DNA of 64,000 bases from Thioalkalivibrio sp. ALJ16 (GCF_000377345.1 NZ_KB898040.1:182639-246638); one strand, 5' to 3'. Counted from the stretch's first letter, positions 12,771 to 22,571 are shown. Notes: generated from the sequence alone by a model not told the origin. Made by a program: numbers and translations.

Positions 12771-13748
12771 ATGACGCCAGCGCTGGAGATCCGCGGGCTC
12801 AAAAAGACGTACAAGAACGGCTTCGAGGCCCTCAAGGGCATCGACCTCGAGGTCGCGCCCGGAAGCTTTTTCGCCCTGCTCGGGCCCAATGGCGCCGGCA
12901 AGTCGACCACCATCGGCATCATCACCTCGCTGATCAACAAGACCGCAGGCACGGTCAAGGTCTTCGGCCACGACCTCGACACCGACCTGCAGGCGGTGAA
13001 GCGCTCCATCGGCCTGGTGCCACAGGAGTTCAACTTCAACAACTTCGAGCCGATTGGCGAGATCGTGGTCAATCAGGCCGGCTATTACGGCATCCCGCGG
13101 CACGAGGCCTGGGAGCGCTGCGAGCACTACCTGAAGGAATTGGGCCTGTGGGAGAAGCGCAAGGACATGGCGCGCACGCTCTCCGGCGGGATGAAACGGC
13201 GCCTGATGATCGCGCGCGCCCTGGTGCACGAGCCGCGCCTGCTGATCCTCGACGAGCCCACCGCCGGGGTGGATATCGAGCTGCGCCGTTCGATGTGGGA
13301 TTTCCTCACCCGCATCAACACCGACGGCCGCAGCATCATCCTCACCACGCACTACCTGGAAGAGGCGGAGACGCTGTGCCGCAACATCGCGATCATCGAT
13401 GACGGCGGCATCATCGAGAACACCACCATGAAGCAGCTGCTGGCCAAGCTGGAGACCGAGACCATGGTCCTGGATCTGAGCGAGCCGCCGCCCGGTATCC
13501 CGCAGGATGCCCCGGTGGCGCTGCGCCAGATCGATGATCTGACCCTGGAGGCGGACATCCGCCGCGGCGAGCACCTGAACGACCTGTTCCGGGTACTCGA
13601 TCAGGCCGGCATCCGGGTGCAGAGCATGCGCAACAAGGCCAACCGCCTGGAGGAGCTGTTCCTGCGCATGACCCGCAACGGCCAGAGTCCGAGCCACCTG
13701 ACGCCGGGCGCCGGCGGTACCAGCGAGCAGCCGGAGAACCAGGCATGA
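12771..13748 (+). CDS. yadG: ABC transporter ATPase, YadG type
   Basis: This 325-residue ATPase energises an ABC-2 type exporter with the permease encoded next. Walker A is GPNGAGKST (about residue 42), the signature is LSGGMKRR (about 138), and Walker B is LLILDEPTAGVD (about 160), followed by the H-loop in ILTTHYLEEAE. A C-terminal extension of about 100 residues, typical of YadG/CcmA-like ATPases, follows. ATG 12771 is preceded by AGGA at 7 bases. The stop overlaps the permease start by 4 bases. The substrate is unknown in the family. Confidence 0.92.
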   Translation: MTPALEIRGLKKTYKNGFEALKGIDLEVAPGSFFALLGPNGAGKSTTIGIITSLINKTAGTVKVFGHDLDTDLQAVKRSIGLVPQEFNFNNFEPIGEIVVNQAGYYGIPRHEAWERCEHYLKELGLWEKRKDMARTLSGGMKRRLMIARALVHEPRLLILDEPTAGVDIELRRSMWDFLTRINTDGRSIILTTHYLEEAETLCRNIAIIDDGGIIENTTMKQLLAKLETETMVLDLSEPPPGIPQDAPVALRQIDDLTLEADIRRGEHLNDLFRVLDQAGIRVQSMRNKANRLEELFLRMTRNGQSPSHLTPGAGGTSEQPENQA

Positions 13749-14527
13749 GCGAATCTCACCTGCGCCAGTACTGGATCGCCTTCCGCACCATCGTCACCAA
13801 GGAGGTCCTGCGCTTCGCCCGGATCTGGGTGCAAACCGTCCTGCCCCCAGTGATCACGACCGCCCTCTACTTCATCATTTTTGGCGGGCTGATCGGCGAG
13901 CGCATCGGCGAGATGGAGGGCCACCGCTACATGGACTTCATCGTCCCCGGTCTGATCATGCTGGCGGTAATCACTAACAGCTATGCCAACGTGGTCTCGT
14001 CCTTCTTTGGCTCCAAATTCCAGCGCCACATCGAGGAGATGCTGGTCTCGCCCATCCCCAACAGCGTGATCATCCTCGGCTTCGTGTTCGGGGGCGTGGC
14101 GCGCGGGCTCGCAGTGGGCGTGGCCGTCCTCCTGATCTCCCTGTTCTTCAGCCCCCTCAGCGTGCACAACGCACTGGTCATGCTGGTAATCGTGCTGATG
14201 ACCTCGATCCTGTTTGCCCTTGCCGGCCTGATCAACGGCGTGTTTGCCCGCACCTTCGACGACATCTCCATCGTGCCGACCTTTGTGCTGACACCGCTGA
14301 CCTACCTCGGGGGGGTGTTCTATTCCATCAGCCTCCTGCCCGAATTCTGGCAGGGCCTCTCCATGCTGAACCCCATCCTGTACATGGTCGATGCCTTCCG
14401 CTACGGCAGCCTCGGACACAGCGACTTCCCCGTCGCGCTGTCGTTTGCGATCATCGCCGGCTTCATCGCCGTGCTCTACAGCGTTGCCCTGGTCCTGCTC
14501 AACCGGGGTGTGGGCATTCGATCCTGA
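13745..14527 (+). CDS. yadH: ABC-2 type permease, YadH type
   Basis: This 260-residue inner-membrane protein has about six hydrophobic segments and the ABC-2 permease layout, with LPPVITTALYFIIFGGLIG as the first segment and an amphipathic stretch near FGSKFQRHIEEMLVSPIPN that contacts the ATPase. The family block LTPLTYLGGVFYSI and the closing motif LNPILYMVDAFRYG match YadH. Its ATG overlaps the stop of the ATPase gene (ATGA), so the two subunits are translationally coupled. The exported substrate is not known. Confidence 0.92.
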   Translation: MSESHLRQYWIAFRTIVTKEVLRFARIWVQTVLPPVITTALYFIIFGGLIGERIGEMEGHRYMDFIVPGLIMLAVITNSYANVVSSFFGSKFQRHIEEMLVSPIPNSVIILGFVFGGVARGLAVGVAVLLISLFFSPLSVHNALVMLVIVLMTSILFALAGLINGVFARTFDDISIVPTFVLTPLTYLGGVFYSISLLPEFWQGLSMLNPILYMVDAFRYGSLGHSDFPVALSFAIIAGFIAVLYSVALVLLNRGVGIRS

Positions 14528-14570
14528 GACCCGCACGCCGCGAAACGGCCGCGGATGGCGCCGCAACAGT

Positions 14571-14599
14571 GTTTATTGGCGGAAAAAACGTGGTATAAA
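14571..14599 (+). promoter_or_regulatory. Possible extended -10 promoter of M23 peptidase gene
   Basis: TGGTATAAA at 14591-14599 resembles an extended -10 (TGn plus TATAAA), 28 bases before the ATG of the peptidase. The -35 position holds only GTTTAT, a weak match. Confidence 0.35.
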
Positions 14600-14626
14600 G
14601 CGGAAACTTCTCCGGTTCAGGGGCTT

Positions 14627-16132
14627 ATGGGTAACAGCAGAAAGACATCGCATTTCTTTCTGGCGGGCACCGCCGGTCTCACCATTCTGGTGGGCACCAG
14701 CCTGCTCCTGGCCTCGCAACCCGGCGAGAGCTCCCAGCCGCTCCAGATTGGCGCGGGCAAACCCCTTTCCAGCACCCAGATCCCGGTGGCGCCGCTCGAG
14801 CACCCCGCCGGCGGGGCCACCATCAGCCCCGCGCTGAATGGCCAGGCCGGTGGCCGCGCGCAGACCGTAGCGTTCGCCACCGACATGCTGGACGACTCCG
14901 CCCCGGGCTACGCCCCGGATACCATCGATCCCGACGCCGACGCCCCGACCTCCTATGAGACCTTCGATCTCGACGATGACGAGGCCCTCAGCGAGACCGA
15001 CCCCGCGGAATCCGACTGGTACAGCCACACCCTGAAGGAAGGCGAGCGCCTGACCGGGCTGTGGGAACGCGAGTGGGACCTGCCGCTGGCCACCCTCTAC
15101 CGCCTGCTGGATGACAGCGACAACGCCTCCATCCTGAACCGCGTGCGCCCGGGGCAGGAGATCGAATGGCAGGTGGACGACGACGGCTACCTCACCCGCA
15201 TGCGCCTGTGGACCGATCGCGCCAGCGGCCACGAATGGGTGCGCGAGGCCGAAGGCTGGGATTTCGAACGCGGCCAGGTCGAAAACGGGCGCGAGGTCAG
15301 CCACCTGATCATCCACGCCGAGATCGACGGCAACATCGCCTCGGCGCTGGCCGAGCGCGCGGACCTCTCCCCGGGTGCGGCCAATGCCCTGGCGGTCCTG
15401 CTGGACCGGTACCTCCCGGTGCGCACGCACGCCCGTACCGGCGACCAGTTCACCCTGCTGGTCGAGCAGGAGACCCTGGTCGGCGACGACACGCCACACA
15501 ATCTGCGCCTGCTCGCCTTCGATTACGAAGGCCAGCGCATCCAGGTCCGGGCCGCTCGCAACGTCAATGGCCGGTTCTACACCCCGGAAGGCGAGAGCCT
15601 GCTGCCGCCGTTCGATCGACGCCCGTTCGCCGGCAACTACCGCATCAGTTCCAGCTTCAATCCGCGGCGCCGCCACCCGGTCACCGGCCGCGTGGCCCCG
15701 CATCACGGCACCGACTTTGCCATGCCGATCGGCACGCCGATCCTCGCGCCGGCCGATGGCCGCGTGACCCGCGTCGAAAACCACCCCTATGCCGGCCGCT
15801 TTATCGTGATCGAGCATGGCCAGGGGTATTCCACCCGCTACCTGCACCTGGACCGCCAGCTGGTGCGCCCGGGGCAGACGGTGGAGCGTGGCGACCGCAT
15901 CGCCCTGTCCGGCAATACCGGGCGCAGCACGGGCCCGCACCTGCATTACGAGATCCACGTGAACAACCGGCCGCAGAACCCCATGCGCGTCGAACTGCCG
16001 GAAAGCGACGCGCTCGAAGGCGACGAGTTGGACCGCTTCAAGTCCATCAGCCAGACCCTCCTGGCGCAACTGGACAACGGCCAGCGCAACCAGCAAGTCG
16101 CCTTCACCCCGTTCGAAGAACTCACCCGCTAG
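14627..16132 (+). CDS. Membrane-anchored M23 murein endopeptidase, MepM-like
   Basis: This 501-residue protein has one N-terminal membrane segment (about residues 10-30, FFLAGTAGLTILVGTSLLLA), a low-complexity periplasmic linker, a LysM-like/OapA-like region (SHTLKEGERLTGLW) and a C-terminal LytM domain. The zinc ligands are seen in RRHPVTGRVAPHHGTDFAMP (H and D near residue 360) and GPHLHYEIHVN (near 435). The architecture matches MepM/YebA enzymes that cut peptidoglycan cross-links so that new strands can be inserted. The ATG at 14627 is chosen because the membrane segment follows at once; the frame is open a further 24 codons upstream. Confidence 0.92.
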   Translation: MGNSRKTSHFFLAGTAGLTILVGTSLLLASQPGESSQPLQIGAGKPLSSTQIPVAPLEHPAGGATISPALNGQAGGRAQTVAFATDMLDDSAPGYAPDTIDPDADAPTSYETFDLDDDEALSETDPAESDWYSHTLKEGERLTGLWEREWDLPLATLYRLLDDSDNASILNRVRPGQEIEWQVDDDGYLTRMRLWTDRASGHEWVREAEGWDFERGQVENGREVSHLIIHAEIDGNIASALAERADLSPGAANALAVLLDRYLPVRTHARTGDQFTLLVEQETLVGDDTPHNLRLLAFDYEGQRIQVRAARNVNGRFYTPEGESLLPPFDRRPFAGNYRISSSFNPRRRHPVTGRVAPHHGTDFAMPIGTPILAPADGRVTRVENHPYAGRFIVIEHGQGYSTRYLHLDRQLVRPGQTVERGDRIALSGNTGRSTGPHLHYEIHVNNRPQNPMRVELPESDALEGDELDRFKSISQTLLAQLDNGQRNQQVAFTPFEELTR

Positions 16133-16147
16133 GCGGGGACTGGCACT

Positions 16148-16169
16148 GTCGGGCCGGCATCGGCCCGAC
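16148..16169 (+). terminator. Hairpin after the M23 peptidase gene
   Basis: GTCGGGCC and GGCCCGAC form a perfect 8-bp stem with a 6-base loop in the 54-base gap before mnmC. There is no U-tract, so it may weaken rather than stop transcription. Confidence 0.4.
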
Positions 16170-16186
16170 GCCTTCGGGCCTGGCAC

Positions 16187-18052
16187 GTGACATCGGTACC
16201 CGTATCCCACCCCGTGCTCGACTGGGCGCGCCTCGAATGGCGTAACGGGCAGCCGTTCGCCGTGGATTACGGTGACGGCTACTTCGGTTCCAGCGACCCC
16301 CGCGCCGAGGTGCGCGAGGTCTTCATCGAGGCCAACGCCCTCGCCGCCCGTTTCCGCCAGTGCCGCCGCTTCGTGCTGGCCGAGACCGGCTTTGGCAGCG
16401 GGCTCAACCTGCTTCTAGCCCTGGAGACATGGCGGCGCGAGGCACCCCCTGGCGCATTTCTGTCGATGCTCAGCCTGGAGGCGCACCCCCTTTCGCCGGA
16501 GGACCTGGCCGCGATTCATGCGCGCCTGGGGCTGGACGGCGTCGACGCACAGCGGTTACGCAGTCAGTACCCGCCCCCCGTGGCCGGGCTCCACCGCATC
16601 GAATTTCCCGAGGCGCGCGCGGCCCTGACCCTGGCGCTGGGCGATGCCGCGCCGCTGTTAAGCGGCATCCAGGGGCAGGTGGACGCATGGTTCCTGGACG
16701 GGTTCGCCCCGCGCAACAATCCGGCGCTGTGGAACACGGGCGTCTTTCGGCAGGTGGCGCGCCTGTCGGCACCCGGCGCCACCTTCGGCACGTACACCGC
16801 GGCCGGGCAGGTTCGCCGTGACCTCGAGGGAGTCGGGTTCGAGGTCCAGCGCGTGCCGGGGCACGGCCGCAAGCGCGAGCGGCTCCAGGGAGTACTTCAC
16901 ACCCGCCCGCAGGACGCGCCGCCGGCACCCGCCATCCCTGAGCGCGTCGCGGTGGTGGGTGCGGGACTTGCCGGCCTTGCCGCGGCACATGCGCTGCGCG
17001 CGCGTGGTGTCGCGGTGGATGTATTCGACCCTGCGGGAATAGCGGGAGGCGCCTCCGGCAACCCGGCCGCCGTGCTTTTGCCCAACCTGCATCCGCAGGA
17101 CCCCGAACTGAATCAGCTCGCACTGGCCGGGATGCGTCGCACCGCGTCCCTCGTCGGCCAGCTCGAGGCCGCCACGGGCCAAGCCATCCGACTCGCGGCG
17201 GGCGTTGCCTTTCATGGCATCAGCGCGCACGGGCGCAAGCGCGTACAGCGCCTGCAAAAGGCCGGCCCGGCACGCGCCGGCCTGCTCTTCGACCCCGCGG
17301 GGCCGGGCTGCGCCTCGGCCCCGCACCTGTTCTATCCCGACGCCCTCGCGCTCGACATGCGCGCCCTCTGCGAGGCGCTCGCGGCGGAGCTCGCTCCCGT
17401 GCAGCGCGAAGCCGTGCAGGGCATCCAGGCCGTCCCGGATGGCCCCCTGCGGCTTGAGGGCGTCTCCGGGGGCGCGGAGTACGATGCGGTCGTGCTGGCC
17501 ATGGCAGCCGGCGGCGACCGCCCCCTGTGCCCGGAGGAGACGGCGATCGCGACCGTTGACGGCCAGATGACCCGGGTACAGGCCCCGCTACCGGACTGGG
17601 GCGGGTTCGTGGCCACCGGACAGGGCTACTGCATCCCGAAAGCCGACGGGCGGGCCTGGATCGGGGCCACCTACCGGCACACGGACGCGCGGGCGGCCGC
17701 GACCACCGCCGAGACCATCGCAGAGGACGACCGGGCCAACCTTCGACACCTTGCCTGGGTGCCGGGCCTGGAAGACGCCTCGGCGGTAACGATACTGGAG
17801 AGCTGGGCCGGCACCCGGGCCGTGGTGCGGGATCGGCTGCCGCTGGTTGGCGCCAGCCGCATGGACCCCGACGCCCGGGTGCTGCTGAGCCTGGCCCACG
17901 GCTCGCGTGGCCTGCTGTACGCACCGCTCGCCGGGGAGTGGCTGGCGGATCATCTGCTGGGGCTGATCGAGCCCCTCGACGTGCATAGCCGGGCCCGCCT
18001 CGACCCGATGCGCGCGGCCGTTCAGCCCGCAGGCTCCTCCGCCGAGGCATAA
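16187..18052 (+). CDS. mnmC: Bifunctional tRNA mnm5s2U34 synthesis protein MnmC
   Basis: This 621-residue fusion completes the wobble modification mnm5s2U34 in tRNAs. The N-terminal methyltransferase (MnmD, about 1-235) has the SAM motif ETGFGSGLNLL near residue 67 and AWFLDGFAPRNNP near 168. The C-terminal FAD-dependent oxidoreductase (about 250-615) starts with VVGAGLAGLAAAHAL and removes the carboxymethyl group from cmnm5. The family N-terminus LDWARLEWRNGQPFAVDYGD supports the GTG start at 16187. The last 31 bases overlap, tail to tail, with the GGDEF gene on the other strand. Confidence 0.95.
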   Translation: MTSVPVSHPVLDWARLEWRNGQPFAVDYGDGYFGSSDPRAEVREVFIEANALAARFRQCRRFVLAETGFGSGLNLLLALETWRREAPPGAFLSMLSLEAHPLSPEDLAAIHARLGLDGVDAQRLRSQYPPPVAGLHRIEFPEARAALTLALGDAAPLLSGIQGQVDAWFLDGFAPRNNPALWNTGVFRQVARLSAPGATFGTYTAAGQVRRDLEGVGFEVQRVPGHGRKRERLQGVLHTRPQDAPPAPAIPERVAVVGAGLAGLAAAHALRARGVAVDVFDPAGIAGGASGNPAAVLLPNLHPQDPELNQLALAGMRRTASLVGQLEAATGQAIRLAAGVAFHGISAHGRKRVQRLQKAGPARAGLLFDPAGPGCASAPHLFYPDALALDMRALCEALAAELAPVQREAVQGIQAVPDGPLRLEGVSGGAEYDAVVLAMAAGGDRPLCPEETAIATVDGQMTRVQAPLPDWGGFVATGQGYCIPKADGRAWIGATYRHTDARAAATTAETIAEDDRANLRHLAWVPGLEDASAVTILESWAGTRAVVRDRLPLVGASRMDPDARVLLSLAHGSRGLLYAPLAGEWLADHLLGLIEPLDVHSRARLDPMRAAVQPAGSSAEA

Positions 18053-20259
18053 CCAACACCGTTGCGACCGGCCGCCTTGACCCGGTACATCGCGTGGTCC
18101 GCCGCCATCATCAGATCCGCCAGGCGCTGACCATCGCGCGGATAGAACGCCACGCCGATACTGCAGGACAGGGTCTGTTCCACCGGCTCCAGATGCCCGG
18201 GGCGCAGCTCGAACGGCTGCTCAAACGCGCCGCGCAACCGCTCGATCAGGCCAGACGCCTCGTCGGGATGCCGCAGCGGCGCGCTCAGTACGATGAATTC
18301 ATCACCGCCGAGGCGTACCAGCAAGTCGTCCGGGCGCAGGCTGGCGGCGAGACGCTGGGCCAACTGTCGCAGCAGTTCGTCGCCCACGGCGTGACCGTAC
18401 TGGTCGTTCACCGGCTTGAACCGGTCGAGGTCGATGAACAGCAGCGCCAGCTGCCCCTCTCGCCGATCGGCCCGTGCCGCCAGACGCGGGAAGGCACGGT
18501 CCAGCGCGGCCCGGTTCGCCGTTCCGGTCAGCGGATCCTCCCAGGCCAGCGCTTGCATGCGCTCTTCCAGCTGCTTGCGTTCGGTGACATCCAGCGCATG
18601 CCAGACCACGGCGGCCGCCCCCTCGAACGGGGCGTCGATCGGGCGGATGCGAGCCTCGTACCAGCGGGTGTCTTCCATACCCGCGGCACCCTCCTGCGCT
18701 CCATGCAACTGGCCCGCGGGCAGACGGTACTGCAGCTCCTGCAGGCGGCCTTCGCTCAGGGCCCGCCGCACGATGCCCTCGAAGCGCCGCGCCACCTCCT
18801 CCGGCAGCAATTCGTCCAGGGCATGGCCAATCACACTGCCTTGCAGCCCGGTTCCGCGGCGAGCCTCGCCGAAGGCACGGCGCACCAGCCCATTGTCGTC
18901 AATCACCAGGGCATCGCCGGGCATGGCCTCGAACAGTGCATCCTGAAGATCACGTGCCTCGCTCAGCGCGTTGAACAGCATGCGGTTTTCATGCACGTCC
19001 ACGAAGCTCAGCAGGGCGGCCGGACGGTCCTCCCAGGTGATGGAGACCCAGCGCAGAAGATGGAAGCGCTCCTCTCCGGATGCCGTGCGCACCCGAATCT
19101 CGCGACCCTTCGGGTCCTCCGGAGCACCGCAGAACGCAAGCCCGGGCGGCAGTCGGCTACGGTCGTCCGGGTGGATCATGTCCAGCGCCGCCAGTGCCTC
19201 GCCGGGCTCCGGTGCCAGGCCAGTCATGCGGGTGAAGGCCGGGTTCGCCCACAGGATGCTGCGGGCACCGATCACCAGCGTCGCATCCTCCAGACGGTTA
19301 ACCAGGGCCTGATACCGCGACAGCGCATCCCGGCGCTGCTGGATGCCCTGCCCCACCCGGAAGGTGTAGCCCGCCACGGCCAGCAGCCCGACGGTGCCCA
19401 TCACCCACCAGGCCGCCGGACGTGCGGTGGCCGTGGGACTGGCCACGGGTTCGGCCAGCATCTGCCAGCGCCCGCCGGCAAAGATCACGTCGAGAAGCAG
19501 CGGCGCCGTGGCCGGATCAAGGCCATCGGGGTTATAGAAGATGTCGCCACGCTCGCCACTGCCGTCCAGGCCACGCAGCGCCACATGCATGTTTTCCGGC
19601 CCGGGCACCAGCCCGGCCTGCTCCAGCAGGGTGTCGAAGTCCAGCGCAATACTGGAGATCGTCCACGGGTTATCCGTCGCAGCGATATCTTCCGCCTCGG
19701 TCTGCACCGGCGCGCGGACCAGCAGGCCGCGCCCGCCCTGAGCCAGTGGCCAGGGGCCGGCGACCACCGTCTCCTGCTGGTCGAGTACCCGGTGGTAGGA
19801 CGCCGCCTGCTGCGGGTGCTCGGCCAGGTTGAGCCCAATGGCCTGCTCGTTGCCACTGCGCGGGTAAACCAGCGCGAGGATCTCGCCACGGGCAAGGGTC
19901 AGCGAGCGGATCAGATCCGGCTGCACGCGGTACAGGCGATCCGCCGCCCGGGCAAATTCCTCTTCGCTCAGATCCGGGTGGGCGTAGGCATAGGCGGCAA
20001 GCCCTATGGTTCCGTGCACCGAGGCATTAAGGACACTCTCCAGCTGCGAGCGCAGGCTGTTGGCCTCGGTCGCGACGGCCTGTTTGTAGCGGTCGGCAAG
20101 CTGCTGTTTCCAGGCCTGATCGATCCCGATAAACAGCAGACCAAACAGCAACCCCGCCACGAGCGCGGCCACCATGGGGCCACTCACGTGCGGATCCGTG
20201 GTGCGGGCCTCTCGAACCGGCTGCTGCAGGCTTTCCGTCGTGTCCGTGGACTGGGTCAT
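18022..20259 (-). CDS. Membrane CHASE-like/PAS/GGDEF diguanylate cyclase
   Basis: This 745-residue protein probably makes cyclic di-GMP in response to an extracytoplasmic signal. Two membrane segments (about residues 28-46 and 278-300) flank a periplasmic region of about 230 residues with CHASE-like character. Two PAS-like segments follow (about 315-430 and 440-565), the second with RAFGEARRGTGLQGSVIG and a WYEARIRPIDAPFEG core. The GGDEF domain (about 580-740) keeps LFIDLDRFKPVNDQYGH and an intact GGDEF near residue 648. No EAL domain is present. The 3' end overlaps mnmC by 31 bases. Confidence 0.9.
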   Translation of the reverse strand: MTQSTDTTESLQQPVREARTTDPHVSGPMVAALVAGLLFGLLFIGIDQAWKQQLADRYKQAVATEANSLRSQLESVLNASVHGTIGLAAYAYAHPDLSEEEFARAADRLYRVQPDLIRSLTLARGEILALVYPRSGNEQAIGLNLAEHPQQAASYHRVLDQQETVVAGPWPLAQGGRGLLVRAPVQTEAEDIAATDNPWTISSIALDFDTLLEQAGLVPGPENMHVALRGLDGSGERGDIFYNPDGLDPATAPLLLDVIFAGGRWQMLAEPVASPTATARPAAWWVMGTVGLLAVAGYTFRVGQGIQQRRDALSRYQALVNRLEDATLVIGARSILWANPAFTRMTGLAPEPGEALAALDMIHPDDRSRLPPGLAFCGAPEDPKGREIRVRTASGEERFHLLRWVSITWEDRPAALLSFVDVHENRMLFNALSEARDLQDALFEAMPGDALVIDDNGLVRRAFGEARRGTGLQGSVIGHALDELLPEEVARRFEGIVRRALSEGRLQELQYRLPAGQLHGAQEGAAGMEDTRWYEARIRPIDAPFEGAAAVVWHALDVTERKQLEERMQALAWEDPLTGTANRAALDRAFPRLAARADRREGQLALLFIDLDRFKPVNDQYGHAVGDELLRQLAQRLAASLRPDDLLVRLGGDEFIVLSAPLRHPDEASGLIERLRGAFEQPFELRPGHLEPVEQTLSCSIGVAFYPRDGQRLADLMMAADHAMYRVKAAGRNGVGYASAEEPAG

Positions 20260-20423
20260 TCAGGGTCTTGTCGCGGCGAGCAGGCTCCTACTATGCGCCT
20301 TTCCCGCGCGTACGGGAACGCAGCGGCAGCCGTGCCTGCCAACCACCAACTCACGCTGGCCGATTCACGCCATGTCTGAGGGCTCGGCAACACGCCGGCG
20401 GCTTGCGGCCTGGAACATTCAAG

Positions 20424-20510
20424 TGGTGGGGACGGCCGGAATCGAACCGGCACGGCCTTGCGGCCAGCGGATTTTAAGTCCGATGCGTCTACCAGTTCCG
20501 CCACGCCCCC
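20424..20510 (-). tRNA. tRNA-Leu(UAA)
   Basis: The minus strand folds into a class II tRNA. The acceptor stem is GGGGGCG with CGTCCCC, the D-arm reads GGCGGAACTGGTAGACGC, and the anticodon loop CTTAAAA gives UAA. A variable arm (TGGCCGCAAGGCC) and the T-arm GCCGGTTCGATTCCGGC follow, with discriminator A and an encoded CCA. The anticodon stem has four clear pairs; the fifth is T opposite C. Confidence 0.95.
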
Positions 20511-20569
20511 GGAGCGGCCGCATCATACCGCGCACCCTGGAGCGCCGCACCCGTTGCAGCCAGCCGGGG

Positions 20570-22558
20570 TCAGGCGCCGGGCGCGCCTGTTCCGTCCGCC
20601 GTGACCCCTGCCGCCGCCAGTTCGGCCAGCGGCAACGGTACGTGCAGCGCACCCGCAATGGCACGCAGCAGCTCGACCTCGGCGATCACCGTCTGGCCGC
20701 CGTGTGTGATCGTTGCCAGCATCGCAGCGGTAAGCGCCTGCTTGTCCGCCGGACGCAGGTGATCCAGAGTCTCCAGGGCGCGATCCAGCACCTGATTCCA
20801 TGCGCCCTCTTCACCCACACGCGCGAGGGTCTGGTCGGCGGATGTTTCCGCGTTTTCCACCCCCAGGGCAGTCAGGCCTGCGGCGAGTGCCGCGCGCGCG
20901 GCAGCGGCATCGTCCGGGTGCCCGTGTCGCGCCAGAATGGCCAGCACCTCCTGCGCGGATCCTGCATTCCGGGCCAGCGGGGCGCGGCCACCCGGTCGCG
21001 CCCGCTCCGGCTGCTCCAGGTCGCGCAGTTGCCGCCGCAGCAGCAGGCCGGTCGCGTACTCGAACGGCGATACACGGCCATCGGCCTGGATCAGCTCGGA
21101 GATCAGGCCCTGCAATGCCTCACGTTCCTCGCGCGGGCGGTGGCGCAGCACGGGGAAGCTCATCTCCAGCAGCGGTATGCGCAGGTCCGCCTGCAGTTCC
21201 GGTACCGCATTCAGTAGCGTCCGCACCCGCGACTCGCTCTCGCCGCCACGCACCGCGGCCACACGCAAGAGCTGCGCGTCGCGGACGTCCTGTTCCGGGC
21301 TGATCAGCAGGTACAGCAGCACCTCGACGCCCCAGGCATCGGAATGCGCGGCCCGTTCCAGGGGCCCTGGCATGGCCGCCACCAGCAGGCCGGCCCCGAG
21401 GATCTGCGCCAGCCCCGGGTCGCCGATCTGTTCCATCAGGCGCGAGGGGTCCAGCATCAGGCCGCCCGGCCCTTGCGATGGCTGCTCCCGGGCCTCGACC
21501 TCGGCCTGCGCCTCTTTCTCTGCGCGCCGGGCCTGCGCGTCCTCCTGCATGCGCTGGCGCACCGTCTCCAGTTCGTCCTCGCGAAACCCGGGTTCGATGG
21601 CCTGAATCCGTCGCACCAGCGGCGGATGAGTGGCAAACATCTGGCCCAGGGCACCCGAGGCGAACAGCATGTGGCCGACCTCCTCGGTGTCGGCCCGCAG
21701 CGCGCCCTGGCCGGCCCCGATCTTCTTCAGCGCCCCGGCAATGCCCTCTGGCTGGCGCGTGAACTGCACCGCCGAGGCATCCGCCAGGTATTCGCGCTGG
21801 CGCGATACCGAGGCCCGGATCCAGCGCCCGAAGAACAGCCCGATATAGCCCACCACCATCAGTGCCAGGCCCGCGGCGACGATGCCCCCGGCGTTGCGGT
21901 TGTTGCGCGACAGGCGCATGGCCAGCAACACGCGCTGACCGATCAGCGCCATCACCAGGATGCCGAACAGCATCCCCATCAGGCGGATATTCAGTCGCAT
22001 GTCGCCGTTCAGGATGTGCCCGAACTCGTGCGCGACCACGCCCTGGAGTTCGTCGCGGTCCAGCTGCTCCAATGCGCCACGGGTGACAGCAATGGCCGCA
22101 TCATCCGGCGAATACCCGGCCGCAAAGGCGTTGATACCGGACTCCTGCTCGAGCACGTAGACCTCCGGCACCGGAACGCCGGAGGCGATCGCGATCTCCT
22201 CCACCACGTTCACCAGACGCCGCCGCAGCGGATCGCCGGTATCCCCGTCGACCCGAGTCCCGCCCAGTTCCCGCGCCACCGCCCCTCCGCCGTCACGCAG
22301 GCCGAGAGTCCGGTAGAGGCTGCCAAGGCCGATCAGGCCCAGGGTCAGCACGCTGGTCCATACCATCACGCCGATGTTGCGCGCGAGGAAATCACGGGTC
22401 AGCCAGGGTTCGCCCTGTGCCACCGGCTCCGCCTGGCCAAACAGCACCAGTACGATGGCATTCATCACCAGCACGATGGCAAGCACCGCCAGGCCGAACA
22501 GCACCAGCAGCCAGCGGGTCCGTCGCTGCGCACGATCCTGGTGTTCGAAGAAGTTCAT
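20570..22558 (-). CDS. M48 family membrane metallopeptidase with long C-terminal extension
   Basis: This 662-residue protein is an integral membrane zinc peptidase of family M48 (HtpX/Ste24 group). Two N-terminal membrane segments (about 14-40 and 58-82) precede the catalytic motif VVAHEFGHILNGD (HEFGH at 177-181), and two more hydrophobic segments follow at about 190-215 and 225-250. Typical HtpX proteins have about 290 residues. Here about 300 extra C-terminal residues form a mostly helical cytosolic region of unknown function. The start ATG 22558 lies 13 bases after the lemA stop, and LemA with an M48 peptidase is a recurring gene pair. A role in membrane protein quality control is inferred. 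Confidence 0.9.
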   Translation of the reverse strand: MNFFEHQDRAQRRTRWLLVLFGLAVLAIVLVMNAIVLVLFGQAEPVAQGEPWLTRDFLARNIGVMVWTSVLTLGLIGLGSLYRTLGLRDGGGAVARELGGTRVDGDTGDPLRRRLVNVVEEIAIASGVPVPEVYVLEQESGINAFAAGYSPDDAAIAVTRGALEQLDRDELQGVVAHEFGHILNGDMRLNIRLMGMLFGILVMALIGQRVLLAMRLSRNNRNAGGIVAAGLALMVVGYIGLFFGRWIRASVSRQREYLADASAVQFTRQPEGIAGALKKIGAGQGALRADTEEVGHMLFASGALGQMFATHPPLVRRIQAIEPGFREDELETVRQRMQEDAQARRAEKEAQAEVEAREQPSQGPGGLMLDPSRLMEQIGDPGLAQILGAGLLVAAMPGPLERAAHSDAWGVEVLLYLLISPEQDVRDAQLLRVAAVRGGESESRVRTLLNAVPELQADLRIPLLEMSFPVLRHRPREEREALQGLISELIQADGRVSPFEYATGLLLRRQLRDLEQPERARPGGRAPLARNAGSAQEVLAILARHGHPDDAAAARAALAAGLTALGVENAETSADQTLARVGEEGAWNQVLDRALETLDHLRPADKQALTAAMLATITHGGQTVIAEVELLRAIAGALHVPLPLAELAAAGVTADGTGAPGA

Positions 22559-22571
22559 CGACCCGCCCGCA

